This document shows positions 50,203 through 60,422 of a stretch of 64,000 nt of DNA, piece by piece. The position numbers and the translations under genes were made by a program. The stretch is from Bacteroides sp. (GTDB lineage Bacteria; Bacteroidota; Bacteroidia; Bacteroidales; Bacteroidaceae). The stretch lies in the NCBI GenBank assembly GCA_021203515.1, contig JAJQAY010000128.1, forward strand, positions 48,827 through 112,826. Reading direction: 5' to 3'. A model generated the notes under the pieces. The model was not told the origin of the DNA. It searched no databases and saw only the letters and a list, made by a program, of their open reading frames with translations. Every line of letters begins with the position of its first letter. The stretch's first letter is position 1.

Positions 50203-50926
50203 ATGAAGAAGGTCGCCGTATTCCTGCTATGCATGGTGTGTAATGTCCTGCTCATATCCGCCCAGAACGAGGCCGATGCAAAGCCCGGACAGCAAGAGAC
50301 TTTGGCACAAATGGAAAAGTCAATCAATGACATCCGCAAGGACTTGCAAGAAAAAAAAGCTTCAGTACAACTATGCACTGATGGATAAGTATCTGGACTT
50401 CTGCGAAAAGAACAACCGGATTATCAGTATCAACAAGGAGCCGCGACTAAGTCAGCTCGCATTCGTCACAAAGCCCAAAGAAATCGAACCGCAAAGAGAA
50501 GCCTTTGAAAAGGCGAAGGATGAAGTGCAGAAGCTGCTCAGAGCATATCCTGAATATGTTTCATTGGATTCTCTATACAAGACCACAGCCGATGAAGCCA
50601 CCCGCAAAAGCATCGGAGCAGCCCGCAACTATTTCTATACCCGCCTCTCTGAGGAAAACAAAGATTACCGCCCGTTGCGGGACAAGGAGCAGAAGGTACT
50701 GAAGGAGCATTATATAGCGGCCGTGCGCTATATGCTGAACGAATGCAAAAGCAAGCAGGAATTGATGCCGACGAATATTATAGATTACGGCGTTCAAAGG
50801 ATGATTTTAGACTCTAATCCGAAGCTGAACCAACTATCCATAGAGGTAAGTATATTGGAAAATCTGCAACGCGAAACAATACGTAAGTATCAAAGGCTCA
50901 AATACAATCTGAATAATGAGAATTAG
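50203..50926 (+). pseudogene. Hypothetical secreted coiled-coil protein, one frameshift
   Basis: Not recognised. A signal peptide (MKKVAVFLLCMVCNVLLISA) is followed by a helical, charged protein of about 240 residues with coiled-coil character (QMEKSINDIRKDLQEKK, then KEIEPQREAFEKAKDEVQKL). The frame breaks in an A8 run near 50350. Removing one A joins DLQEKK to LQYNYALMDKYLDFCEKNN and the second frame, which ends at 50926. It is convergent with mscL across a strong hairpin. Confidence 0.7.
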
Positions 50927-50930
50927 AAAA

Positions 50931-50959
50931 TATAGCCCAGGGCACTGCCCTGGGCTATA
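50931..50959. terminator. Bidirectional terminator
   Basis: TATAGCCCAGGGCA and TGCCCTGGGCTATA are perfect complements with a 1-nt spacer, between convergent genes. Confidence 0.85.
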
Positions 50960-50967
50960 ATGCAATA

Positions 50968-51402
50968 TTACTTCTCTTTCAGTATATCGCGGATTTCCGT
51001 CAATAATACTTCTTCCTTGCTCGGTGCAGGAGGTACGGGAGGAGCCGCGGGTGCTTCCTGTTTCTTCTTCTCCGTCAGTTTTGTAAGCAATTTGATGAAC
51101 ATAAAGATGGAGAAAGCGATGATGAGGAAGTCGAAAGTAGCTTGCAGAAAATTACCATAATTCAAGGTAACGGCAGCAATCTCTTTTCCATCAACAACAT
51201 CGGCCGGTTTCAACACCCATTTCAAGTCAGTAAAATTCACACCGCCCACCAGCAAACCGATAGGAGGCATAATTACATCCGCCACAATCGAAGATACGAT
51301 CTTACCAAACGCGCCGCCGATAATCACACCGACAGCCATGTCTATCACATTGCCTTTCATCGCAAAGGCCTTAAATTCCTGTAAAAATGAACTTTTTCCC
51401 AT
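50968..51402 (-). CDS. mscL: Large-conductance mechanosensitive channel
   Basis: Inner-membrane tension-gated channel, 144 residues (family about 130-150). The first helix and pore are in [20 protein letters not shown]; the second helix is [20 protein letters not shown]. The C-terminal part includes a Pro/Ala linker ([12 protein letters not shown]) before the helical bundle [14 protein letters not shown]. It protects against osmotic downshock. Frame intact. Confidence 0.96.
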   Translation of the reverse strand: MGKSSFLQEFKAFAMKGNVIDMAVGVIIGGAFGKIVSSIVADVIMPPIGLLVGGVNFTDLKWVLKPADVVDGKEIAAVTLNYGNFLQATFDFLIIAFSIFMFIKLLTKLTEKKKQEAPAAPPVPPAPSKEEVLLTEIRDILKEK

Positions 51403-51453
51403 CTTTTCAATTAATTAATTATGATTTTAAGTGCGAATATAAAAACAATTTCG

Positions 51454-51461
51454 TACCTTTG
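51454..51461 (+). promoter_or_regulatory. -7 box of gapA
   Basis: TACCTTTG, a TAnnTTTG match, lies 83 bp before the gapA start. Confidence 0.55.
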
Positions 51462-51508
51462 CACCGCATTTAGGAAATAAATGCAGTTTTAAGCTGAGAG
51501 ATATTTGA

Positions 51509-52555
<1,047 letters not shown>

Positions 52556-52572
52556 TATACAGTTAGAAAATA

Positions 52573-52612
52573 ATAAAAAATGGGCGGCTTCTGTAGAAGT
52601 CGCCCATTTTTT
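52573..52612 (+). terminator. Terminator of gapA
   Basis: AATGGGCGGCTTCT pairs with AGAAGTCGCCCATT around a 3-4 nt loop, followed by eight T. Confidence 0.92.
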
Positions 52613-52691
52613 TTGCATTTTTGCAGTTAGATAATTCTTTACCTGATAAATTGGGGGTAACTATAATCTAACTAACACTAACGTTTTATCA

Positions 52692-54752
52692 ATGATGAAC
52701 AAAATACAGGCCTCAAACCCTTTCTTTGAAAATTATGCTACGCCACACGGCGCCGTTCCTTTCGACCGGATAAAGACCGAACATTACGAACCCGCCATAC
52801 GCGAAGGCATCCGCCGCCAGAATGAAGAGATAGATGCCATCATCTGCAATCCGGAGACACCGACCTTTGACAATACCATCGTTCCTTATGAAAAGTCGGG
52901 CGAGTTGCTTCATCGTGCCAACACGGTGTTCGGCAATCTGCTGAGTGCCGAAACCAGTGACGAACTCCAGGAGCTTGCCAAAGAAATCATGCCGCTAATG
53001 AGCGAGCATCAAAACAATATCAGCCTGAACGAAGAACTGTTTGCACGCATCAAAGGCGTCTACGAACAGAGGGAAAAAGAAAATCTAGACCCAGAGCAGA
53101 GCAAACTGCTGGAAGATATATACACCGGCTTCGTGCGCAATGGCGCCAACCTGGAAGGTGAAGCCAAAGAGAAATATCGCGAACTGTGCAGGGAGCTGAG
53201 CCTGCTGACCTTGCAGTTCAGCGAAAACAGCCTGAAGGAGACGAACGACTACCAACTTGTGCTGACCGACCAGGCACAACTGACCGGACTGCCCGAGAGC
53301 GCCGTAGATGCCGCCGCCGAAACTGCCAAGGAAAAAGGCGTGGAAGGCTGGGTATTTACCCTGCAAGCTCCCAGTTTCGACCCCTTTATGATACATGCCG
53401 AAAATCGCGAACTGCGTCGCGAGCTTTACATGGCGTATAACACGAAGTGTACGCATGACAATGCCTGCAACAATCTGGAAATCGTGAAGAAGATTGTCAA
53501 TACCCACATGGAGATTGCTCACCTTATGGGTTACGACAACTTTGCCGAATATAACCTGCAAGAGCGTATGGCACAAAACAGCGAGGCTGTTTATAAGCTG
53601 TTGAACCAATTGCTCGAAGCCTATATGCCTGCTGCCCGACAGGAAGTGGCCGAGGTGCAGGCCCTTGCACGCGAAGAGCAGGGAGAAGATTTCGTGCTGA
53701 TGCCGTGGGACTGGGGATATTATTCGCAACGACTGAAAGACCGGAAGTTCAATATCAACGACGAAATGCTGCGCCCCTACTTCGAGTTGGGCAAAGTAAA
53801 AGAGGGTGTTTTCGGTCTGGCAACCCGCCTTTACGGCATCACGTTCAAGGAGAACGCGGATATTCCCGTCTATCACAAGGACGTGAAGGCTTACGAGGTA
53901 TTCGACAAAGACGGCACCTACCTTGCCGTGCTCTATACCGACTTCCACCCCAGGGCCGGAAAGCGCTCGGGTGCATGGATGACGAGCTACAAAGGTCAAT
54001 GGATAGAGCCGGAAACGGGAGAGAACAGCCGCCCGCACGTATCCATCGTCATGAACTTCACCAAGCCGACGAAGAGCAAACCGGCGTTGCTGACATTCGG
54101 CGAGGTAGAGACTTTCCTGCACGAGTTCGGCCACAGCCTGCACGAGATATTTGCCAACACCACCTACGAAAGCCTGAGCGGCACAAACGTATATTGGGAT
54201 TTCGTGGAACTGCCCTCGCAGCTCATGGAGAACTTCGCCATTGAAAAAGAGTTTCTGCACACCTTTGCCCGCCATTATCAGACGGGGGAACTCATTCCCG
54301 ACGAACTGATGCAGCGCATCGTGGACTCTTCCAACTTCAATGTTGCCTATGCCTGCCTGCGCCAAGTCAGTTTCGGACTGTTGGATATGGCGTGGTACAC
54401 CCGCAACACCCCGTTCGAGGGCGACGTGAAGGCATACGAGAAAAAGGCATGGGAGAAGACACAAATCCTGTCCACCGTGGAGGAGACGTGCATGAGCACC
54501 CAGTTCTCACATATCTTTGCCGGAGGATATTCGGCCGGGTACTATAGTTACAAATGGGCGGAAGTACTGGATGCGGATGCTTTCTCGCTGTTCAAGCAGA
54601 AGGGCATCTTCAATCCGGAAGTGGCGGAGTCGTTCCGCAAGAACATCCTGTCCAAGGGCGGCACCGAGCACCCGACGACTCTTTACAAGCGCTTCCGCGG
54701 ACAGGAGCCGACCATCGACGCATTATTAATCAGAAACGGAATAAAGAAATGA
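52692..54752 (+). CDS. M3-family zinc metallopeptidase (oligopeptidase / dipeptidyl carboxypeptidase)
   Basis: Zn-dependent oligopeptidase, 686 residues. The active site HEFGHSLHE is near residue 478, followed by the downstream Glu in the ETCMSTQFSHIFAGG region. No signal peptide is evident (MMNKIQASNPFFENYATPHG), so it is probably cytoplasmic. In Bacteroides the family is annotated as Dcp or oligopeptidase A; the two cannot be separated here. The stop overlaps the next gene's ATG by 4 bp (ATGA). It heads a tight six-gene run ending in the PHP gene. Confidence 0.94.
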   Translation: MMNKIQASNPFFENYATPHGAVPFDRIKTEHYEPAIREGIRRQNEEIDAIICNPETPTFDNTIVPYEKSGELLHRANTVFGNLLSAETSDELQELAKEIMPLMSEHQNNISLNEELFARIKGVYEQREKENLDPEQSKLLEDIYTGFVRNGANLEGEAKEKYRELCRELSLLTLQFSENSLKETNDYQLVLTDQAQLTGLPESAVDAAAETAKEKGVEGWVFTLQAPSFDPFMIHAENRELRRELYMAYNTKCTHDNACNNLEIVKKIVNTHMEIAHLMGYDNFAEYNLQERMAQNSEAVYKLLNQLLEAYMPAARQEVAEVQALAREEQGEDFVLMPWDWGYYSQRLKDRKFNINDEMLRPYFELGKVKEGVFGLATRLYGITFKENADIPVYHKDVKAYEVFDKDGTYLAVLYTDFHPRAGKRSGAWMTSYKGQWIEPETGENSRPHVSIVMNFTKPTKSKPALLTFGEVETFLHEFGHSLHEIFANTTYESLSGTNVYWDFVELPSQLMENFAIEKEFLHTFARHYQTGELIPDELMQRIVDSSNFNVAYACLRQVSFGLLDMAWYTRNTPFEGDVKAYEKKAWEKTQILSTVEETCMSTQFSHIFAGGYSAGYYSYKWAEVLDADAFSLFKQKGIFNPEVAESFRKNILSKGGTEHPTTLYKRFRGQEPTIDALLIRNGIKK

Positions 54753-55282
54753 AGCAAACAATAAGAAACATTGGCTATCTGCTGCTGGCAATTGCCATAC
54801 TGCCCTTCTTGGGCGGATGTAATGATGAAGACGACGTTATCAAAATCTTCACGGGAAAAACATGGAAGCTCAGTTATATCGGGCTGGAAGGTTCTTATCA
54901 GCAATACAACTTCTGGGGGGAAAAGGGCATGAGCCCCAATAATCCCGCCTACACGAACAGTATGGATTTGCTGAAACAAGCCAATAACTTCACGATTACT
55001 TTCAACGGAAGTACCCTTGTGAACAATACTCCCGGAGGAACTTTTGAAGGAAAGATTGTTGATCCCGCCGGCTTCGACGGCACTTGGAAAGCGGATGGGA
55101 AAAACCACACACTGAGCCTCAACCCCGACGGCGTATGGCCGGGAGAAAGCGACGTGCTTGCCAAAGCCTTCCGCGAAGGACTGATGAATGCCTTCCAATA
55201 TGGCGGAGACAGCAGAAACCTGTTCATCTATTATAAGGACGGACAGACCACAAAATTCATGGGATTTACCCCCAAACAATAA
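54749..55282 (+). CDS. DUF4847-like lipoprotein
   Basis: A 177-residue lipoprotein (LLLAIAILPFLGGCNDEDD) of unknown function, resembling Bacteroidales DUF4847 proteins with a lipocalin-like beta fold: GKTWKLSYIGLEG at the start of the barrel, NNFTITFNGSTL and GTWKADGKNHTLSL as strands. The true start is ATG 54749, overlapping the peptidase stop; upstream in-frame codons lie inside that gene. It is followed 14 bp later by dCMP deaminase. Confidence 0.8.
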   Translation: MKQTIRNIGYLLLAIAILPFLGGCNDEDDVIKIFTGKTWKLSYIGLEGSYQQYNFWGEKGMSPNNPAYTNSMDLLKQANNFTITFNGSTLVNNTPGGTFEGKIVDPAGFDGTWKADGKNHTLSLNPDGVWPGESDVLAKAFREGLMNAFQYGGDSRNLFIYYKDGQTTKFMGFTPKQ

Positions 55283-55296
55283 AATCGACAGGAAGC

Positions 55297-55728
55297 ATGG
55301 ACAACTCTGCCAAAGAAAAACAGGAAGCGCTGGACAAGCGTTATATACGCATGGCAAGCATCTGGGCCGAAAACTCCTATTGCCAACGCCGACAGGTAGG
55401 TGTGCTGATCGTGAAGGACAAGATGGTTATCTCCGACGGCTACAACGGAACTCCTTCCGGCTTCGAAAACGTATGCGAAGACGAGAACAACGTCACCAAG
55501 CCCTATGTGCTCCATGCCGAAGCCAATGCCATCACCAAGATAGCCCGTTCCAACAACAGCAGTAACGGCGCCACGATGTATGTTACCGCCTCTCCCTGCA
55601 TCGAATGTGCCAAGCTCATCATTCAGGCAGGCATCAAGCGCGTGGTCTACTCCGAGAAGTATCGCCTCGAAGACGGCATTGAACTGCTGAAACGCGCAGG
55701 GATTGAGGTGCTGTATATTGGTGATTAG
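55297..55728 (+). CDS. dCMP deaminase family protein
   Basis: Zinc-dependent deaminase converting dCMP to dUMP for thymidylate synthesis (ComEB type), 143 residues. The zinc ligands and catalytic Glu are in LHAEANAI and SPCIECAKLI. The N-terminal WAENSYCQRRQVGVLIVKD is typical. It lies in the operon with S41 protease and folate and PHP enzymes. Cytoplasmic. Confidence 0.94.
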   Translation: MDNSAKEKQEALDKRYIRMASIWAENSYCQRRQVGVLIVKDKMVISDGYNGTPSGFENVCEDENNVTKPYVLHAEANAITKIARSNNSSNGATMYVTASPCIECAKLIIQAGIKRVVYSEKYRLEDGIELLKRAGIEVLYIGD

Positions 55729-55748
55729 TGGTTAGTGATTAATGTTTT

Positions 55749-55776
55749 GTAATTTGTAATTCGTAATTTGTAATTA
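55749..55776. repeat. Four 7-bp tandem repeats (GTAATTY)
   Basis: Units at 55749, 55756, 55763 and 55770 read GTAATTT, GTAATTC, GTAATTT, GTAATTA, ending 5 bp before the S41 start codon. The position overlaps the expected ribosome-binding area; a similar 7-bp array precedes ribH. Confidence 0.8.
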
Positions 55777-55781
55777 ATATC

Positions 55782-57527
55782 ATGAGTACAAAGAACTCTT
55801 CCCGCTTTATGCCGCTCATCATCGCTATCAGCGTAGTTGCGGGTATTCTTATCGGAACGTTTTATGCCAGGCATTTCGCAGGAAACCGTCTGGGCATCAT
55901 CAACGGCTCGTCCAACAAGCTGAATGCTTTGTTGCGGGTGGTAGACGACCAGTATGTGGACAGCGTCAATATGACGGACTTGGTGGAAAAGGCGATGCCG
56001 CAGATATTGGCGGAGCTAGACCCCCACTCCACCTACATTCCTGCGCAGAAGCTGGAAGAAGTGAACTCCGAGCTGGAGGGTAGTTTCAGCGGTATCGGCA
56101 TCCAGTTTACCATACAGGAGGATACGATACACGTGAACAGCGTGATACAGGGAGGACCTTCGGAGAAAGTAGGCCTGATGGCGGGCGACCGCATTGTCAC
56201 GGTGAACGACAGTCTGTTTGCAGGCGTGGGACTGACGAACGAGAAGGCCATGCGCAACCTGAAAGGCCCGAAAGGCTCGCAGGTCAAGCTGGGCGTGAAG
56301 CGTCTTACGGAGAAAGATTTGCTTGAGTTTACCATCACCCGTGGAGATATTCCGCAGAATACCATCGACGCCGCTTATATGGTTAACGATGATTTCGGCT
56401 ACATACAAGTCAGCAAGTTCGGCCGCACCTCGCACGTGGAGTTGCTGAACTCCATTGCCCAACTGAGCCATCAGAAGTGTAAAGGTCTCATCATCGACCT
56501 ACGCGGCAACACGGGCGGTTACATGGAAGCTGCTACGCACATGGTGAACGAGTTCTTGCCCGAGGGCAAGCTGATAGTGTATACTCAAGGACGCAAGTAC
56601 CCGCGAATGGAAGAGTATGCCAACGGAACAGGCAGTTGCCAGAAGATACCACTCATCGTACTGGTGGATGAGGGTTCCGCCTCGGCCAGTGAAATCTTTG
56701 CCGGTGCCATTCAGGACAACGACCGCGGTGCTATCGTAGGACGCCGCTCGTTCGGTAAGGGATTGGTGCAGCAGCCCATCGACTTTAGCGACGGTTCTGC
56801 CATCCGCCTGACCATCGCCCGCTATTACACACCGTCGGGACGTTGCATTCAGCGCCCGTACGAGAACGGAAAAGATGCCAAATATGAAATGGACTGGCTG
56901 ACGCGCTACGAACATGGCGAGTTCTTCTCTAAGGATAGCATCAAGCTCGACGAGAGTTTGCGCTACTCTACCGGACTGGGACGTCCCGTGTATGGTGGTG
57001 GCGGCATCATGCCGGATGTATTCGTGCCGCAAGACACTACGGGCATTTCTTCTTATCTGATAGAAGTGAGCAACAAGGGACTGATTATACAGTTCAGTTT
57101 CCAATATACCGACCACAACCGCGCCAAGCTGAGCGAGTTCAAGAGCGAGCAGGAGTTGTTGAAGTATCTGCGCAATCAGGGCATCGTGGAACAGTTCGTG
57201 CGTTTTGCCGATTCCAAGGGCGTGAAGAGACGCAACTTGCTGATACATCGTTCCTACAAGTTGATGGAACGTAACCTCTACGGCAATATCATCTACAACA
57301 TGTTGGGCAAGGAGGCTTATATCCGGTACGCCAACGAAACCGACCCTACCGTAAGGAAGGCATTGGAACTATTGGAACGCGGCGAGGCTTTCCCGAAAGC
57401 TCCGCAACTCGTTCAGGAAGAAGAAGAGAAAAGCAATGATGGAAAAGAAAAAAGAACTGCGCAAGCGTATGGCCTCGTTGAAGACCCTTCACGAGGTTAC
57501 CACTACGCATCGGTCACAGTCTGCTGA
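55782..57527 (+). CDS. S41-family C-terminal processing peptidase
   Basis: Periplasmic or outer-membrane-facing Ser/Lys protease (CtpA/Tsp family), up to 581 residues. It has an N-terminal membrane anchor (LIIAISVVAGILIGTFYA) and a PDZ domain (about residues 85-165; GSFSGIGIQFTIQEDT, GLMAGDRIVTVND). The catalytic Ser is in VDEGSASASEIFAGA and the Lys in GRRSFGKGLVQ. As read, the gene overlaps the next by 92 bp. A single missing A near 57427-57430 would instead end it at the TGA at 57437-57439, with the usual 4-bp ATGA overlap, so the last 30 residues are doubtful. Confidence 0.92.
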   Translation: MSTKNSSRFMPLIIAISVVAGILIGTFYARHFAGNRLGIINGSSNKLNALLRVVDDQYVDSVNMTDLVEKAMPQILAELDPHSTYIPAQKLEEVNSELEGSFSGIGIQFTIQEDTIHVNSVIQGGPSEKVGLMAGDRIVTVNDSLFAGVGLTNEKAMRNLKGPKGSQVKLGVKRLTEKDLLEFTITRGDIPQNTIDAAYMVNDDFGYIQVSKFGRTSHVELLNSIAQLSHQKCKGLIIDLRGNTGGYMEAATHMVNEFLPEGKLIVYTQGRKYPRMEEYANGTGSCQKIPLIVLVDEGSASASEIFAGAIQDNDRGAIVGRRSFGKGLVQQPIDFSDGSAIRLTIARYYTPSGRCIQRPYENGKDAKYEMDWLTRYEHGEFFSKDSIKLDESLRYSTGLGRPVYGGGGIMPDVFVPQDTTGISSYLIEVSNKGLIIQFSFQYTDHNRAKLSEFKSEQELLKYLRNQGIVEQFVRFADSKGVKRRNLLIHRSYKLMERNLYGNIIYNMLGKEAYIRYANETDPTVRKALELLERGEAFPKAPQLVQEEEEKSNDGKEKRTAQAYGLVEDPSRGYHYASVTVC

Positions 57528-57978
57528 GATACTTGCCGCCCTCGAAGCGCATCCCGCTTTCGGGGCGGCATATACCGTACTGCTCTATCACTCCCTGCCG
57601 GACGAAGTGGATACGCATGATTTTATCCGGAAGTGGAGCGGCAGAAAGCAAATTCTGCTACCGGTCGTGGTGGGCGATGACCTCGAAGTGCGTGTATATA
57701 CAGGCCCCGAAGACCTTGCTGTCGGTGCATACGGCATCGAGGAACCTACCGGGGAGTTGTTTACCGACTATGCCGCCATCGACTTGGTCGTTGTTCCGGG
57801 TGTGGCTTTCGACCGCAACGGCAACCGGTTGGGACGCGGCAAAGGGTATTACGACAGGTTGTTGCCCCGCATTCCCTCGGCTTTCAAGGCAGGTATCTGT
57901 TATCCTTTTCAATTGGTAGAAGAAGTTCCGTCGGAACCGTTCGACATCCGCATGGATACAATCATAACACAACAATGA
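57436..57978 (+). CDS. 5-formyltetrahydrofolate cyclo-ligase
   Basis: Converts 5-formyl-THF to 5,10-methenyl-THF with ATP, 180 residues. It starts MMEKKKELRKRMASLKTLHE (a second ATG follows at 57439). The signature LGRGKGYYDRLLPRI is near the C-terminus, with PGVAFDRNGNRLGRG. It overlaps the S41 frame and the PHP start (ATGA at 57975). Cytoplasmic. Confidence 0.94.
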   Translation: MMEKKKELRKRMASLKTLHEVTTTHRSQSAEILAALEAHPAFGAAYTVLLYHSLPDEVDTHDFIRKWSGRKQILLPVVVGDDLEVRVYTGPEDLAVGAYGIEEPTGELFTDYAAIDLVVVPGVAFDRNGNRLGRGKGYYDRLLPRIPSAFKAGICYPFQLVEEVPSEPFDIRMDTIITQQ

Positions 57979-58766
57979 AGACTAATTATCACACTCATGC
58001 TACCCGTTGCATGCACGCCACGGGTAGCGACGAAGACTATGTGCGCAGCGCCATCAAGGGCGGTTTTCAGGTTCTCGGCTTTTCCGACCATACTCCGTGG
58101 AAGTATCGCACGGATTACGTAGCGGATATGCGGATGCTGCCTGCCGAACTTCCCGGATATGTAGAAAGTCTGCGGGCTCTCAGGGAGAAGTATAGCGACC
58201 AAATCACGATTAAGATAGGATTGGAATGTGAGTATTTTCCTGATTATATCCCTTGGCTGAAGGGGCAAATCGAAGAGTATCGGTTGGACTATGTCATCTT
58301 CGGCAACCATCATTATCACACCGACGAGAAGTTTCCGTACTTCGGGCATCATACCGACAGCCGCGACATGCTCGACCTTTATGAGGAAAGTGCCGTAGAA
58401 GGAATGGAAAGCGGATTGTTTTCTTGTCTCGCCCATCCCGACCTCTTCATGCGCTCTTATCCGAAGTGGGACCACCATTGTACCACCATCAGCCGGCATA
58501 TCTGCCGTGCAGCCGCCCGCCTCAACATCCACTTGGAGTATAACATCGGCTATGTGGCCTACAACGAGGCGCACGGACTGACGACTTATCCCCGCCCGGA
58601 GTTCTGGCACATTGCCGCCAACGAAGGATGCACCGCCATTATCGGCATGGATGCACACGATAATAAAGATTTGGAAACGCCGGTCTATTATGAACGCGCC
58701 GTGCAGGAGTTGAAGGAGTTGAAGATTAAGACGACGGAGACTTTAAATTTAGGTATTAGGTTTTAA
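57975..58766 (+). CDS. PHP-domain histidinol-phosphatase-like protein
   Basis: Metal-dependent phosphatase of the PHP superfamily, 263 residues. Metal ligands are visible in TNYHTHATRC, FSDHTPW, VIFGNHHY, LAHPDLFM and IGMDAHDNKD. HisJ-type histidinol-phosphate phosphatases have this layout, but no his genes are nearby, so the substrate is uncertain. It is the last gene of the operon, translationally coupled to the preceding gene, and is followed by a 32-bp inverted repeat. Confidence 0.9.
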   Translation: MKTNYHTHATRCMHATGSDEDYVRSAIKGGFQVLGFSDHTPWKYRTDYVADMRMLPAELPGYVESLRALREKYSDQITIKIGLECEYFPDYIPWLKGQIEEYRLDYVIFGNHHYHTDEKFPYFGHHTDSRDMLDLYEESAVEGMESGLFSCLAHPDLFMRSYPKWDHHCTTISRHICRAAARLNIHLEYNIGYVAYNEAHGLTTYPRPEFWHIAANEGCTAIIGMDAHDNKDLETPVYYERAVQELKELKIKTTETLNLGIRF

Positions 58767-58834
58767 GTATTAGGTATTAAGCTGCGTAATGATGCTGCAT
58801 AGTTAATACCTAATACTTAAAACCTAATACCTAA
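58749..58834. terminator. 32-bp perfect inverted repeat between convergent genes
   Basis: Arms 58749-58780 and 58803-58834 are exact complements (TTAGGTATTAGGTTTTAAGT-type words) with a 22-nt loop. The left arm overlaps the PHP stop. It serves PHP and dciA as a terminator and is itself made of iterated words. Confidence 0.85.
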
Positions 58835-58842
58835 ACAGACCT

Positions 58843-59133
58843 TTATCTAAATATAATATTAGTAATAACCTGCGCACCCACATGTCTATTCAAGTTGCGC
58901 ACCAGCAACTCCCTCCCCATCATCAGTTCCTGACGAAGGGCCGCTGAAGTAAGATGCACATAAAGCACTTGATTTTTTATATAAAGCTCACGGGTATAAG
59001 AAGCAATGGTCGGGCCAAGCACTTCCCCCCATGCACTGATAAGCCGCCGTTCGTTGAGCGGCGACTCCAGACTCTCCTGTCGAAGGAAATTCTGTATCAA
59101 CTTACCGATCTGTTCGGCATCATTCCTTTTCAT
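58843..59133 (-). CDS. DciA-like DUF721 protein
   Basis: DUF721/DciA family, 96 residues: DAEQIGKLIQNFLRQESLE at the N-terminus and the conserved LYVHLTSAALRQELMMGREL. DciA proteins are replicative-helicase loaders in many bacteria, including Bacteroidetes. The start overlaps the recF stop by 4 bp, the standard recF-dciA arrangement, which supports a replication role. Confidence 0.9.
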   Translation of the reverse strand: MKRNDAEQIGKLIQNFLRQESLESPLNERRLISAWGEVLGPTIASYTRELYIKNQVLYVHLTSAALRQELMMGRELLVRNLNRHVGAQVITNIIFR

Positions 59134-60263
59134 ACTTCAACCTCCCCTTTTGACACTGCATTTTCGTGTATCTCGGATATCTCTCCCTGCTCCACACGGA
59201 ACATCTTATAGTCACTGCCTACCTTATGCAGAATACGATCCAAATGCTCCCGGTTCGTATTCGTAATAAATATCTGACCGAAGCTGTCGCCCGCCACCAA
59301 CTTTATAAGCTGCTCCACCCGCGAAGCATCCAGCTTATCAAAGATGTCGTCCAGCAACAGCAACGGCACGGTGCTTCCCGTCCGTTTCAAGAAATCGAAT
59401 TGAGCCAGTTTCAGCGCCACAAGATACGTCTTATTCTGCCCTTGCGAACCTTCCCGCTTGATAGGGAAGTCGCCCAACAGCATATTCAGTTCATCCTTGT
59501 GCACACCACGCAAAGAAAAGCCCATTATCCGGTCGCGCACGCGGCTCTCTTTCAGCACCTCCAGCAAAGAGGCATCGCGGGCATGCGACTCATACACCAG
59601 CCCTACCTGCTCCTTATCCTGCGAAATGAACGAATAGAACGACTGGAAGATAGGAATGAACTCCTGTATGAACTCCTCCCGCTTGCGGAACACCACTTCG
59701 CCCGCCTGCGCCATCATCTCCTCCCACACCAGGAAAAGCTCCTCCTCTACAGGCGTCTCGCTTTTAAGCAAGGTATTCCGTTGCGCCAACGCCTTATTAT
59801 AACGTATCAGCGCATCCAGATACTTCTTGTCGTACTGTGAAATCACGACGTCCATAAAGCGGCGGCGTTCGTCACTCCCCCCGCTTATCAATGCAGAGTC
59901 GGCAGGCGACACCATCACCAACGGCAAGAAGCCGATGTGGTCCGACAGGCGCGTGTACTCCTTCTTATTCCGCTTGAATTGCTTCTTCTGCCGGCGCTTC
60001 ATGCCGCAGTAAATCTCCTCCGGCGTACCGTCGGCAGCTTCATAAAATCCCTGAATGACAAAGAAGTCGGCATCGTGACGGATGTTCTGCGAATCGATCG
60101 GATTGCCCGCACTCTTGCAGAAAGAAAGAAAATAAACAGCATCCAGCAGGTTCGTTTTCCCCATTCCGTTCTGCCCGAAAAAGCAATTCATCTTCGACGA
60201 AAATGAGAGTTCCACCTGCTCCAAATTCTTATAATTGAGTATGGATATACGTTTCAGTATCAT
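59130..60263 (-). CDS. recF: DNA replication/repair protein RecF
   Basis: SMC-like ATPase loading RecA at gaps, 377 residues from ATG 60263 (MILKRISILNYKNLEQVEL); an upstream Met 21 codons earlier lies in the promoter. Walker A is GQNGMGKTN, the signature is SGGSDERRRFMDVVIS, and Walker B is PLLLLDDIFDKLD. A minus-strand -7 box TACTTTTG lies at 60286-60293. It is coupled to dciA. Intact. Confidence 0.97.
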   Translation of the reverse strand: MILKRISILNYKNLEQVELSFSSKMNCFFGQNGMGKTNLLDAVYFLSFCKSAGNPIDSQNIRHDADFFVIQGFYEAADGTPEEIYCGMKRRQKKQFKRNKKEYTRLSDHIGFLPLVMVSPADSALISGGSDERRRFMDVVISQYDKKYLDALIRYNKALAQRNTLLKSETPVEEELFLVWEEMMAQAGEVVFRKREEFIQEFIPIFQSFYSFISQDKEQVGLVYESHARDASLLEVLKESRVRDRIMGFSLRGVHKDELNMLLGDFPIKREGSQGQNKTYLVALKLAQFDFLKRTGSTVPLLLLDDIFDKLDASRVEQLIKLVAGDSFGQIFITNTNREHLDRILHKVGSDYKMFRVEQGEISEIHENAVSKGEVEV

Positions 60264-60366
60264 ATAGCGGTGATAAGTTCGGATACAAAAGTAGAAAGAA
60301 TTTCGGGGTTTTCCGGCGTAAACCAAAAAAGATGCCGCTAAATTTCGTTGATAGCTATAAAAAACT

Positions 60367-60374
60367 TACTTTTG
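60367..60374 (+). promoter_or_regulatory. -7 box of the TPR gene
   Basis: TACTTTTG with TTG 16 bp upstream (60348-60350), 49 bp before the start. Confidence 0.55.
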
Positions 60375-60422
60375 CGGGTCGAATTAGCTATTAATGAATA
60401 ATAATAAAAAGAATATATAAAA

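Noticed and set aside
53085..54464. 459-codon open frame antisense to the M3 peptidase
   Set aside because: It mirrors a GC-rich coding region and has no domain motif; the plus strand carries HEFGH and full family length.
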